From Spirochaetales bacterium (GTDB taxonomy: Bacteria; Spirochaetota; Spirochaetia; Sphaerochaetales; Sphaerochaetaceae): a DNA stretch of 14,981 nucleotides. Numbering within the stretch: the stretch's first letter is position 1; each line of letters opens with the position of its first letter. The stretch spans positions 1 to 14,981 of the forward strand of contig JAQYFM010000029.1 in the NCBI GenBank assembly GCA_028723145.1. Direction: 5' to 3'. The position numbers were made by a program, and so were the translations under genes. The notes under the pieces were generated by a model. It was given only the letters and a program-made list of their open reading frames with translations. It was not told the DNA's origin and made no database searches. This document shows, piece by piece, positions 6,544-14,792 of the stretch.

Positions 6544-8190
6544 ATGGTAGAAGCATTAAAAAAGAATGGCAAGATTTCTAGAAAAGGTCCTGTCGTATTA
6601 GTCATCATGGATGGCGTAGGTTTCGGTAAATATAAAGAAGGTGATGCTGTTGCAAGTGCAATGACAAATAACCTTGATCAATTGTATAAAGATTATCCAT
6701 GGACAAAGCTTAAGGCTCATGGTCTTGCTGTTGGTCTTCCTTCAGATGCTGATATGGGTAATAGTGAAGTTGGTCACAACGCAATGGGTTGTGGTAGAGT
6801 TTTTGCTCAGGGTGCTGCTTTAGTTAGTAATTCTATTAACTCAGGTGATATGTTTAAGGGAAGTACTTGGGTAAAACTTATTGAAAACTGTAAGAAGAAT
6901 TCTTCAACACTTCATTTTATTGGTCTTTTATCAGATGGTAATGTTCACTCACACATCGACCATCTTAAAGCAATGGTAAAGCAAGCAAAGGTTGAGGGTG
7001 TTAAAAAAGTAAGAATCCATGCTCTTCTTGATGGTAGAGATGTAGGTGAGATGTCTGCTCTTGAATATTTTGATCCTTTTACAGAGTATCTTGAAAGCCT
7101 TAACGATGCATCATTTGATGCAAGAATTGCATCTGGTGGTGGAAGAATGGTTATAACAATGGACCGTTACAATGCTAACTGGGATATGGTAAAAAAAGGT
7201 TGGGAAACACATGTTCTTGGTGAAGGTAGACAGTTTGCATCTGCACATGAAGCAATTGAGACCTTAAGAGCAGAGACAGGTGCTATTGACCAGGATCTTC
7301 CTCCTTTTGTTATTGCTGAAAATGGAAAACCAGTTGGTACTATCGAAGATGGTGATTCTGTAATCCTCTTTAATTTCAGAGGTGATAGAGCTCTTGAAAT
7401 TACAAAGGCTTTTGAAGCTGAGAATTTAACAGAGTTCGATAGAAAGAGAAGACCTAATGTAGAATATGCAGGTATGATGGAATATGATGGTGATCTCCAT
7501 GTTCCTGCTCAGTTCCTTGTTTCTCCTCCTTCAATTGATAGAACAATGGCTGAATATCTTTGTGCTACAGGATTAAAGCAGTTCTCTATTTCTGAAACTC
7601 AGAAGTTTGGACACGTTACATACTTCTTTAATGGTAATAAGACAGGTAAATTCAACGAAGAGCTTGAGGAGTATGTTGAAATTCCTTCTGATATCGTTCC
7701 ATTTGAAGAAAGACCTTGGATGAAGTGTGCTGAAATTGCAGATAGAGTAATTAAAGAAATCGAAAGTGGTAAGTGGGATCTAATCAAGCTCAATTTCCCT
7801 AATGGTGATATGGTTGGTCATACAGGTGTATTCGAAGCAGTTGTATGCTCAATGGAAGCTATGGATCTTCAAATTGGTAGAATTTGGAATGCTATCAAGA
7901 AAGCTGGTGGTGTAATGGTAGTCACTGCTGACCATGGTAATGCTGATGATATGTATGAGCATGGTAAAGATGGTTCTGTAAAGCTTAAGAAAGATGGAGA
8001 TCCAAAGAGTAAGACTTCACATTCTCTTAACCCTGTACCATGTATCGTTTGTGACTCTGCTTACAACGGTGAATACAGCAAGGAGCTTAAAACTGGCTTA
8101 GGTATTTCATCTATCCCAGCTACACTCATGAACCTCCTTGGTTATGATGCTCCAGCTGATTACGATTCATCTGTGCTTACATTAAATTAA
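6544..8190 (+). CDS. gpmI: 2,3-bisphosphoglycerate-independent phosphoglycerate mutase
   Basis: GpmI interconverts 3- and 2-phosphoglycerate in glycolysis and gluconeogenesis, using two divalent metal ions and a phosphoserine intermediate; it belongs to the alkaline phosphatase superfamily. The catalytic serine is S74 in DMGNSEVGHNAMG. Metal ligands are visible at D23 (IMDGVG), D422 and H426 (NGDMVGHTG), D463 and H464 (TADHGNADD) and H493 (KTSHSLNPVP). Substrate-contact motifs HSHIDH (135-140) and LLDGRD (161-166) are also present. At 548 residues it is longer than the roughly 510-residue Bacillus enzyme, owing to about 12 extra N-terminal residues and insertions such as a lysine-rich loop around 474-490. 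Codon use looks biased toward well-expressed patterns. An intrinsic terminator follows 20 bp after the stop. Confidence 0.97.
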   Translation: MVEALKKNGKISRKGPVVLVIMDGVGFGKYKEGDAVASAMTNNLDQLYKDYPWTKLKAHGLAVGLPSDADMGNSEVGHNAMGCGRVFAQGAALVSNSINSGDMFKGSTWVKLIENCKKNSSTLHFIGLLSDGNVHSHIDHLKAMVKQAKVEGVKKVRIHALLDGRDVGEMSALEYFDPFTEYLESLNDASFDARIASGGGRMVITMDRYNANWDMVKKGWETHVLGEGRQFASAHEAIETLRAETGAIDQDLPPFVIAENGKPVGTIEDGDSVILFNFRGDRALEITKAFEAENLTEFDRKRRPNVEYAGMMEYDGDLHVPAQFLVSPPSIDRTMAEYLCATGLKQFSISETQKFGHVTYFFNGNKTGKFNEELEEYVEIPSDIVPFEERPWMKCAEIADRVIKEIESGKWDLIKLNFPNGDMVGHTGVFEAVVCSMEAMDLQIGRIWNAIKKAGGVMVVTADHGNADDMYEHGKDGSVKLKKDGDPKSKTSHSLNPVPCIVCDSAYNGEYSKELKTGLGISSIPATLMNLLGYDAPADYDSSVLTLN

Positions 8191-8210
8191 TATTAAATTA
8201 GATATTAAAT

Positions 8211-8237
8211 AAACGGCATCGAAAGGTGCCGTTTTTT
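8211..8237 (+). terminator. Strong intrinsic terminator after gpmI
   Basis: AAACGGCATC (8211-8220) pairs with GGTGCCGTTT (8225-8234) around a GAAA tetraloop. The 10-bp stem has one U-G wobble, and the T tract covers 8232-8237. It ends the lgt-pepP-gpmI unit. The ybaK ribosome site begins only two bases after the T tract. Confidence 0.9.
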
Positions 8238-8247
8238 CGAGGTAAAA

Positions 8248-8712
8248 ATGTCTTTTGAAAGTGCGAAAGAATATCTTTGTAAAAGAGGATTTGGTAATAA
8301 AATAATAACATTTGAAGTTTCAACAGCTACTGTTGAGTTAGCTGCTAAGGCTCTTGGAACTTCTGAATGTAGAATTGCTAAAACTCTTGCCTTTATGTTG
8401 GATGGAGCACCTATTTTAATTGTAATGGCTGGGGATGCTAGAGTTGATAATAAAAAGTATAAACAAACATTCCACGAAAAAGCTCATATGCTTTCCTTTG
8501 ACTCTAGTGTAGAGCTTGTTGGACATGCTCCAGGAGGTGTTTGTCCTTTTGGTGTTAAAGAAGGAGTTAAAGTATTTCTTGATGAATCTTTAAAACGTTT
8601 TGAAACAGTTTATCCAGCGGTTGGCAGTAGCAACAGTGCTATTGAATTAACAATTAAAGAGCTTGAAGAACTACTTCCTGATGCAACTTGGATTGATGTA
8701 GCTAAGCTATAA
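8248..8712 (+). CDS. YbaK/ProXp-type aminoacyl-tRNA deacylase
   Basis: This 154-residue protein is a single-domain trans-editing factor of the YbaK/INS superfamily, which hydrolyses mischarged tRNA (Cys-tRNA-Pro for YbaK, Ala-tRNA-Pro for ProXp-ala). Features seen are RIAKTLAF with the expected lysine K45, the AGDARVDNKKY segment (61-71), GHAPGGVCPFG (92-102) and YPAVGSSNSAIEL (122-134). Length and motif order fit the standalone family. I cannot decide between the substrate subfamilies from sequence alone. The ATG has GAGGT (8239-8243) only 4 nt upstream. The gene starts 11 bp after a strong terminator, so it depends on read-through or on a promoter overlapping that terminator; only a weak candidate is visible (CTTACA, then TAGATA after 17 bp). 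Confidence 0.9.
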   Translation: MSFESAKEYLCKRGFGNKIITFEVSTATVELAAKALGTSECRIAKTLAFMLDGAPILIVMAGDARVDNKKYKQTFHEKAHMLSFDSSVELVGHAPGGVCPFGVKEGVKVFLDESLKRFETVYPAVGSSNSAIELTIKELEELLPDATWIDVAKL

Positions 8713-8743
8713 AAATATATCTGCCATTATAATATGGCAGATA
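8711..8743 (-). terminator. Terminator between convergent ybaK and the membrane protein gene
   Basis: TATCTGCCAT (8718-8727) and ATGGCAGATA (8734-8743) form a perfect 10-bp stem with a 6-nt loop. On the minus strand it is followed by TATTTTT, so it mainly terminates the minus-strand operon whose last stop codon is at 8749. On the plus strand it begins 5 bp after the ybaK stop but lacks a T tract, so any action there would be weaker. Confidence 0.75.
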
Positions 8744-8748
8744 AACTA

Positions 8749-9498
8749 TTAATATCCATCAGGACTAACTAAACAGAGCATCAAAGCGCCTGTTATGCTA
8801 AGTACCATTCCAACTATATTAGTTGTTATGTAATCATTTGAAAGAATTATTAAAAACTGTCCTGTAGAAAGGAAGAAAAGAGTTAAAAATCTCTTTATTT
8901 TATAGCTTTCTCTATTCTTTAAAAAAGCAAAGAAATAAGTAATATCTGCAAGAATAAAGATTATTAATACTGTCATTGTAAAGAAAATAGTATGAACATT
9001 ATTTTGTGGATTTATTTCATCAACAGGCATAATGAATGAGATAATAATTGAAGAAATAATTCCAAATAGAACATAAATATTCATCTTAGAAATAGATTCA
9101 CTCTGCAAGTTTAATATTGATGCAAATAGCAATGACATTGCAGCTGAAAGCATAAAACTTCTTGTAATACATGTACTTATATAATAAGAAATTATGTAAA
9201 TACCATAATAATCATAGAAAGAAGGTAATATTGCAAAAGCTTCCATTGTAATGAAAAGTAAGAACATTGGTATCAAAGCACCTTCTACAGCCTCTGATTG
9301 ATGTCTTACTCTTAAGACAATTGAAGGAATCAATGCAGATAGTACTAAAATAAGCTTGGGGAAAATCTCAAGATAAATAAAGATTGTATCTCCAACATTA
9401 AATAGTACATATCCCATTAGCGCAAGCATAACGAATACCAAAATTGAAATACAAATTTGGATAGTCGAAATGATTTTAGTGGTATTATTCGATGTCAC
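8749..9498 (-). CDS. Unrecognised integral membrane protein, about eight helices
   Basis: I do not recognise this 249-residue protein. It has hydrophobic segments at about 14-34, 40-62, 74-92, 104-129, 141-158, 168-192, 203-220 and 225-243, very short loops, and a few basic residues at 62-66 and 194-203. There is no signal peptide, enzymatic motif or known domain that I can see. The start is a GTG whose G is the last base of the TAG of the upstream symporter gene (TAGTG), with AAGGA about 10 nt before it. Such an arrangement usually means translational coupling, so an accessory role for the symporter is reasonable but unproven. It is the last gene before the convergent terminator. Confidence 0.7.
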   Translation of the reverse strand: MTSNNTTKIISTIQICISILVFVMLALMGYVLFNVGDTIFIYLEIFPKLILVLSALIPSIVLRVRHQSEAVEGALIPMFLLFITMEAFAILPSFYDYYGIYIISYYISTCITRSFMLSAAMSLLFASILNLQSESISKMNIYVLFGIISSIIISFIMPVDEINPQNNVHTIFFTMTVLIIFILADITYFFAFLKNRESYKIKRFLTLFFLSTGQFLIILSNDYITTNIVGMVLSITGALMLCLVSPDGY

Positions 9499-10742
9499 TA
9501 CAGGATATCCTTATATGGTGGTTTAATATCTGTTTTAATAAATCTTGCTGCAACAACGTTTCCAAGCATTGCAATTTGAGCATCAAGCATTACTGCAAGA
9601 CCATTTACAAAAGGAAGTAAACCCATAATTGTCATCTCTGCACCATAAAGAGAAACATTAGTTAATTTGAAAACTAATATTGAAGTAAACATAACTTCAA
9701 AGCCTGGAGCTAAAGATGAAGCAAATGATGCAATTGCAGAAACTAATGCAACAATAATAGTCGTATTAATATCAATTTTACTTCCTGTTACAGATGTTAA
9801 TATTGCAAGTACACTGAGTGTTGTAATTACAGCTGTACCACCTTTACCAATTAAAATAAATAGAGGAGTGGCTGTTGATGCTGTTCTCTTTTGAACACCA
9901 TTATTATGTCTACTAGTTGCCTCAATTACAGGAGCAGTTACTAAAATATTTGAAGTTGTAAAGCCCATAATCATTGCAGAAATAGATCTAAATGTATCTT
10001 TATAAGGATTCCTCTTTCCTTTAGTAATAATTGCATATAGCAAAGGAATGATTATCAATGATGTTAAGATTGTAATTGTGATAAATAGTATTACAAATTT
10101 TGGTGCTACAAAGATAGTTTTTTCTTGGTAAAGAGATGTAAAGATATGAGCAGAAGAAATATAAACAATTATGTAGCTAAGAGCAGAATATGCTCTTGAG
10201 AGCCTAAACATTACTTCACTAAATGAATTTACAACTGTATAAGCTGGTTTAATTACATCAGCGTTAGGCTTTAATGCATATCCTAATATCCAAGAGATTA
10301 ATATTATTGGAAGTACAAAGCTTGATGCTGTAGCAAGTGTATAGAATGCATTTCCTGTTAATAGTTCTTTTCCTGCAGATGAGAAAATAGAAGTAATTAG
10401 TGAGTCTGAAAAGGATTCATAACCAGCTGTTGATGAAACAGGGAAGTTAACTGGGTATAATGTAAATAACAGTCCAGCACAAAGAGGAAGAACTAACGCG
10501 GTTAGACAGGACCATATGATAATGCCTGCAAGATTCTTACCTCCAAGATTATCCTTTTTTAAAGATGATACACCAGATGAAAAGCCTACTAATACAAGTG
10601 GTATAAACAATAAAAATCCAATATTCACAGCAATCTCTGAAAGTGTGAGTAATATGGACATTATGTATACGCTATCACCAAAGAGTAATGTTGTAGCAAG
10701 TCCCATAAAAAGGGCAGCTAAATAAGTGATCCAAGTCTTCAT
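9498..10742 (-). CDS. Divergent dicarboxylate/amino acid:cation symporter (DAACS, SDF family)
   Basis: This inner-membrane secondary transporter is related to GltP and DctA, and would import a dicarboxylate or amino acid with H+ or Na+. Counting from MKTWITYLA it has 414 residues, as usual for the family. Hydrophobic segments alternate as in the family: N-terminal helices, an NIGFLLFIPLVLVGF segment that corresponds to the VPLVF region, a RTASTATPL segment in the place of the serine-rich reentrant loop, and PFVNGLAVMLDAQIAMLGN in the place of the final helix-8 motif (VNVxGD). The NMDGT motif is replaced by GKGGTAV, so the substrate or coupling ion may differ. A TTG at 10778 would add 12 residues, but it lies in a hairpin loop and has no ribosome site; GGAG is 13 nt before the chosen ATG. 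Confidence 0.8.
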   Translation of the reverse strand: MKTWITYLAALFMGLATTLLFGDSVYIMSILLTLSEIAVNIGFLLFIPLVLVGFSSGVSSLKKDNLGGKNLAGIIIWSCLTALVLPLCAGLLFTLYPVNFPVSSTAGYESFSDSLITSIFSSAGKELLTGNAFYTLATASSFVLPIILISWILGYALKPNADVIKPAYTVVNSFSEVMFRLSRAYSALSYIIVYISSAHIFTSLYQEKTIFVAPKFVILFITITILTSLIIIPLLYAIITKGKRNPYKDTFRSISAMIMGFTTSNILVTAPVIEATSRHNNGVQKRTASTATPLFILIGKGGTAVITTLSVLAILTSVTGSKIDINTTIIVALVSAIASFASSLAPGFEVMFTSILVFKLTNVSLYGAEMTIMGLLPFVNGLAVMLDAQIAMLGNVVAARFIKTDIKPPYKDIL

Positions 10743-10762
10743 AATATCAAGCGTACTCCAAT

Positions 10763-10790
10763 AGCCCCCATAAGTCAATTTATGAGGGCT
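10763..10790 (-). other. Hairpin in the spacer between the GH13 gene and the symporter gene
   Basis: AGCCCCCATAA (10763-10773) and TTATGAGGGCT (10780-10790) form an 11-position stem with a single mismatch and a 6-nt loop. There is no T tract on either side, so it is not a typical terminator. It lies between the GH13 stop and the symporter ATG, near the symporter's likely ribosome site, and could protect an RNA end or modulate symporter translation. Confidence 0.5.
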
Positions 10791-10800
10791 GTATCAATAA

Positions 10801-13800
10801 TCAATCCTTGAGGAGTTCGTTAAGTTTATATTCGGCAAGAGCCTCTTTCTCAAGGAGGGTGTCGATATATTCATCTGCAACGAACTTGCCCTTTGCTCCA
10901 TATAAAGTAACATAAGAAAGAGCAGATAGAACTATAAGGTTCTGCATGAGTTCTTTGTTGTACCATGTAATACCTTGGTAGTCATTGCACTTTACTGCAC
11001 TTCTAATTTCTTTATCATCAAGCAGTGCCTTAAGCATACCAACATATGTCTTTTCTTCTGCGTTGTACATTATGTGTCCCATAATATTAAAGAGGGCACC
11101 AAAATGAACAACTTGCATAAATTCTTGATCATTTAACTTCAATGAGGCCTTCTTTTCTTCGAAGAAGTAAGTCATCAAAAGTCTATCACATGCTGAGAGT
11201 GCATCAAAAGCGGTATCATTTTTCTCATTAATAAATGGCTTTAATGTAAGTGCTGTAGCAACGATTACCGGAAGCTCTGGAGCAAGTTTTGAGTATTGGG
11301 CAAATGCTTTCTTACCCTTAGGTGCTTTCATAGCCTTTGCAAAGTTACCAAGCTGCTTAATCATTTCTTCAGGCTCTACTTCGATTGGAAGCTTATAAAG
11401 CTGAGCCTTTAATGCTTCATCAAATGCTTCGCTTTCACCATAGATATGAGTATAAGCATCTGCAATCATGAGAAGTAAGCTTCTATCATTTTGAGCTGTA
11501 GCTGTACCAAAAATGATTTGCGATAAACACTTAAAGAACTGAGGTGATCTAAAGCTTTCAAGAAGTTTATAAAGAGGTTTAAGTCTAAATAGTGCAACAG
11601 CGATATTGATGTTTGGAACACCATTACCGTTTAAGAATTTGCATAACTTCTCATAAGAACCATCTGTGTCTTCAACTTCTCTAATGTTCCAAAGAACGAT
11701 GCTATCATAACCATCAATAGTAAAGCTGTAACCTTCTTCAAAGAACTTCATTGAAGGAACAATGTATGTTAATCCATCTGAGAAGTTTTCATAGATAACA
11801 AATCTTCTTCCACTGAAAGTAAGTCCAAGGTTTTCAGCAAGTGTAATAGTCTCTGTTCTTCTATCAGCACCCTTCTTAAGTTTAGGAGCTGATACTCTGA
11901 TATTAGCACTAACTCTTTCAAACTGGTTGTTTACAATAACAAGGTTTCTTTCCTCTCTATCACCATTAGCATATGCGAATATAGATTCTTCAACGCCAGA
12001 CTGTGAGTAAGCATCATAAATATTGAAGTGGTCAACACCACTGAAAAGATAACGCTTTCTAAGAAGTGGGAAAATCTTTCTATAGTGTTCTGAAACAATC
12101 CAATCATTAGGAGTTTCGTTCCAGTATGCTCTCTTATACTCCATTCCATATTTTTCTCTGAAGCCTTCGATTTGGCCATGACCAAACATTGGAAGGCCAG
12201 GAAGAGTTGAAAGAATAGTACATATACTGAAATATCTATTGCCATCACCAAACTGAGCAATTGCAGTCTCTTCATCTGGGTTATTCATGAAGTTAACATA
12301 GCGCTTTAAAATTTCAGGTTCATAAGCAAGAGTATTTTTGATAGCAAGTCTATACTTTTGGTTTTCCTGGTTTTTAAGCATATTCATGAATGCAGAGTTA
12401 TATACACGGTGCATACCAAGAGTTCTTACAAAGTAACCTTCAAGCATCCAGAATGCTTCTGCAAGAAGAAGGGTATCTGGTACTTCTTCTGCAATTCTGT
12501 CTACAACTTCTCTCCAGAACTCTTGAGGAATTCTTCTATTAAACTCTTCATCACTCATTGCATAAACAAATCTTCCTGCGATATCGCCACCTGTACCTGG
12601 TTTTGGGTACCAAAGTCTCTGAATATGGCGTTTAGCAAGTGTCATTGCAGCATCGAATCTGATAATAGGGAAGTTACGAGCAACGTGTAAAATCTTCTGG
12701 ATAACTGCTTCACGAGTAATTGGATTTAGATAATCAAGCTGTGCTGTATCATTCCAAGGCATTGATGTTCCATCATTTCCATGGAAAACATACTTAGTTT
12801 CACCTGTTCTCTTATCTCTTCTTCTAAATGTTACAGCTGCATCTGTCTTATTGTAGTAGTGATCTTCAAGTTTAATTTCAATATCTGGATTTGTTGATAA
12901 ATCTGGACCATTGAAAGTATAAGATGGGAATGGAGAATAATCTTGTGATACAAAGTATTCAGGATGTTCATACATCCAATTACTATCAAGACCTGTATGG
13001 TTAGGAACCATATCGGAAGCAAGTCTAATGCCTCTTGCTTTACATCTATCTCTTAGGTTTTCAAGAGCCTTCCAGCCACCAATACTTTGAGCTATTTCAT
13101 AGTCTTTTAAAGAATATGCTGAAGCATCTGCATCAGGATTTCCACAAAGAATCTTAATTTCCTTTGATGCACTACTTCTCTCCCAAAGACCAATAAGCCA
13201 AAGAGCTGTAAAACCTCTTTCCTGAAGCAAGTCTAATTCATGGTCTGGAATTTGATCTAATGTTTTAATTTCTCTGTGGTACCATTTAGAGAGTTGGTCA
13301 AGCCATACTAAGGTACACTTTGCAATCATAACGACACGAGGCATCCAGTTAGTATCAGCACTGAAAGCTTCATATTCATTGTTTAAGCCAGAATAATCAG
13401 GTACTTCCATTACAGGAGCTGGACCGCCACCTCCATTAAATGAACCATGATCTTTTTCTTCTTGTGCAATGAAATCAAGACCTGACTGTAATAATAGCTT
13501 AAGCTCTTCAGGTAGAATAAAACTCCACTCTCTAAGAATGTATTTAAGCTGTTCAGATAAGCTATTAGGAAATAATCTTCCTGGGCGAGTTAAGAAATCA
13601 AAGATATCATCCTCATCAAATCCTGAAATTTTAGTACCCTTTGTATAGCTTCCTAATAAAGATTGTAAGCCTTTATAACCGTTTGGAAAGGTAATTCCAT
13701 CAGGAGATATAAAAGGCTTAGCAGCTTTTACAAGTGCAGGGTTTTGAAGCATTATCTGATGAATAAAGAATCCTCTAAGGTCTTCCTCAAGTTCATAAAC

Positions 13801-14169
13801 TCCATCTGGTTCAATAGATTTTAAAAGTGGAGAAGGGAAATTCTCTCTGTAGTAACCAACAACACCTTGCATTGCCACATCATCAGCAATTAAAGGAATC
13901 AATCTTGAGAATAGGTCTGGATTATTTTCTTTTAGATATGTGCTTAAAACACTCTGGTAGAGAAGATGTAATACAGCAACAGTGTGTAATTTACCAGCAC
14001 TGATGTATTCTCCTTCATTTGTCTTCTTTATAAGCTCATTGTACTTAAACGCAATATCATTTGCCTCATTGTAGATATGCTGCAAATCAAACTCAGTAAT
14101 AAATACTGACTTTTTCAAATTTAACTTTTCTCTTATCTGCTTTGAGATACGAAAATCATGTTGTAGCAT
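10801..14169 (-). CDS. Large GH13 alpha-amylase-family protein with helical N- and C-terminal regions
   Basis: This 1122-residue protein has no signal peptide, so it probably acts on cytoplasmic alpha-glucan or maltooligosaccharide. Residues 1-245 are mainly helical and unrecognised, followed by a Gly-Pro linker (246-252). The GH13 barrel covers about 280-720: SAYSLKDYEI (350-359), region I DMVPNH (386-391), MPWNDTAQLDYL (470-481), region II IIRFDAAMT with nucleophile D506, region III LLLAEAF with acid/base E571, and region IV NFMNNPD (626-632) with D632. Region IV has Pro where almost all GH13 enzymes have His. A beta-rich domain (about 725-830) follows, then roughly 280 helical residues of unknown role. 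The ATG is preceded by AAGGGG. Hydrolase, transferase or maltose-1-phosphate-type activity cannot be told apart. The gene lies 68 bp after pth on the same strand. Confidence 0.85.
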   Translation of the reverse strand: MLQHDFRISKQIREKLNLKKSVFITEFDLQHIYNEANDIAFKYNELIKKTNEGEYISAGKLHTVAVLHLLYQSVLSTYLKENNPDLFSRLIPLIADDVAMQGVVGYYRENFPSPLLKSIEPDGVYELEEDLRGFFIHQIMLQNPALVKAAKPFISPDGITFPNGYKGLQSLLGSYTKGTKISGFDEDDIFDFLTRPGRLFPNSLSEQLKYILREWSFILPEELKLLLQSGLDFIAQEEKDHGSFNGGGGPAPVMEVPDYSGLNNEYEAFSADTNWMPRVVMIAKCTLVWLDQLSKWYHREIKTLDQIPDHELDLLQERGFTALWLIGLWERSSASKEIKILCGNPDADASAYSLKDYEIAQSIGGWKALENLRDRCKARGIRLASDMVPNHTGLDSNWMYEHPEYFVSQDYSPFPSYTFNGPDLSTNPDIEIKLEDHYYNKTDAAVTFRRRDKRTGETKYVFHGNDGTSMPWNDTAQLDYLNPITREAVIQKILHVARNFPIIRFDAAMTLAKRHIQRLWYPKPGTGGDIAGRFVYAMSDEEFNRRIPQEFWREVVDRIAEEVPDTLLLAEAFWMLEGYFVRTLGMHRVYNSAFMNMLKNQENQKYRLAIKNTLAYEPEILKRYVNFMNNPDEETAIAQFGDGNRYFSICTILSTLPGLPMFGHGQIEGFREKYGMEYKRAYWNETPNDWIVSEHYRKIFPLLRKRYLFSGVDHFNIYDAYSQSGVEESIFAYANGDREERNLVIVNNQFERVSANIRVSAPKLKKGADRRTETITLAENLGLTFSGRRFVIYENFSDGLTYIVPSMKFFEEGYSFTIDGYDSIVLWNIREVEDTDGSYEKLCKFLNGNGVPNINIAVALFRLKPLYKLLESFRSPQFFKCLSQIIFGTATAQNDRSLLLMIADAYTHIYGESEAFDEALKAQLYKLPIEVEPEEMIKQLGNFAKAMKAPKGKKAFAQYSKLAPELPVIVATALTLKPFINEKNDTAFDALSACDRLLMTYFFEEKKASLKLNDQEFMQVVHFGALFNIMGHIMYNAEEKTYVGMLKALLDDKEIRSAVKCNDYQGITWYNKELMQNLIVLSALSYVTLYGAKGKFVADEYIDTLLEKEALAEYKLNELLKD

Positions 14170-14237
14170 GCAGTAACACCCCTTGTTTACTAGATAATTT
14201 TAGGATATCAGAAAATATTGATATTGGATACAAACAT

Positions 14238-14762
14238 TTAAACATTTATTGTTGTTGTAGAAATATCATTACAAAGTAATGTATTTTTACTTTTATCGAT
14301 AAGACACTTTAACGTAACTAATTCATTTTGAGTGAAATTACTAGTAACATAAAGTCTCACATCACCATGTATAGGACGACCAATTCCTATTCTAAAACGA
14401 TAGAAATTATCACTTCCTAATCTTTCTTTAATGTTCCTAAGACCATTGTGCCCTTGTAGCCCTCCTCCTTGTTGAATCTTGGCTTGTCCTAAAGGTAATT
14501 CAAGATCATCATGAACAATTAATATTTCTTCACTTTTGATTTTAAAAAATGAAGCTGCTTCACTTACTGCTGTACCTGATAAATTCATATATGTCATTGG
14601 CTTTAAATAAATCATATTGCCTTCCTTTGCATATGCACTATGAAATTTAACCTGCCATCTTAAGTTAGGTAGTATTGTATCAGCTACAATAAAGCCAGCA
14701 TTATGTCTTGTCTTTTCAAATTCTTTTGTAGGATTACCTAAAAAAACTGTCATCTTTATCAT
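14238..14762 (-). CDS. pth: Peptidyl-tRNA hydrolase
   Basis: Pth releases tRNA from peptidyl-tRNAs that drop off the ribosome, and is essential in most bacteria. The 174 residues are slightly shorter than E. coli Pth (194) through a shorter C-terminus. The catalytic histidine H20 lies in KTRHNAGF at the same number as in E. coli; FLGNP (7-11), KPMTYMNLSG, HDDLELPLGQ and GGGLQGHNGLRNI are all present. The first residues are unusual, FLGNPTKEF in place of GLGNPGxxY. Two in-frame ATGs (14762 and 14753) are possible. I prefer the first because it places H20 correctly. No Shine-Dalgarno precedes it, while TATAGT ends 6 nt upstream, so the mRNA may be leaderless. It heads the minus-strand unit with the GH13 gene. 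Confidence 0.95.
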   Translation of the reverse strand: MIKMTVFLGNPTKEFEKTRHNAGFIVADTILPNLRWQVKFHSAYAKEGNMIYLKPMTYMNLSGTAVSEAASFFKIKSEEILIVHDDLELPLGQAKIQQGGGLQGHNGLRNIKERLGSDNFYRFRIGIGRPIHGDVRLYVTSNFTQNELVTLKCLIDKSKNTLLCNDISTTTINV

Positions 14763-14774
14763 AGAATAACTATA
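14762..14774. promoter_or_regulatory. Overlapping divergent -10 elements for pth and the yqfO-like gene
   Basis: TAGAATAACTATA reads as a plus-strand -10 (TAGAAT, 14762-14767, 5/6) and, on the opposite strand, as a minus-strand -10 (TATAGT, 14774-14769, 5/6). The genes on either side start only 30 bp apart. The -35 boxes are poor on both strands. The plus-strand transcript would include the AAGGAGG ribosome site; the minus-strand one would start at or near the pth ATG. Confidence 0.4.
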
Positions 14775-14792
14775 TCAAAAAAGGAGGCTAAA

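Noticed and set aside
8610..8645. Sigma-54-like promoter (TGGCA followed by TGCT) inside ybaK
   Set aside because: Lies in conserved coding sequence, with wrong spacing and no gene to drive.
12358..12690. Plus-strand 110-codon frame and neighbouring minus-strand frames inside the GH13 gene
   Set aside because: They overlap conserved GH13 catalytic regions in other frames; no homology and no ribosome site.
14170..14237. Promoter for the GH13 gene in the spacer after pth
   Set aside because: TAAAAT is a fair -10 but no -35 stands at a suitable distance; co-transcription with pth is simpler.
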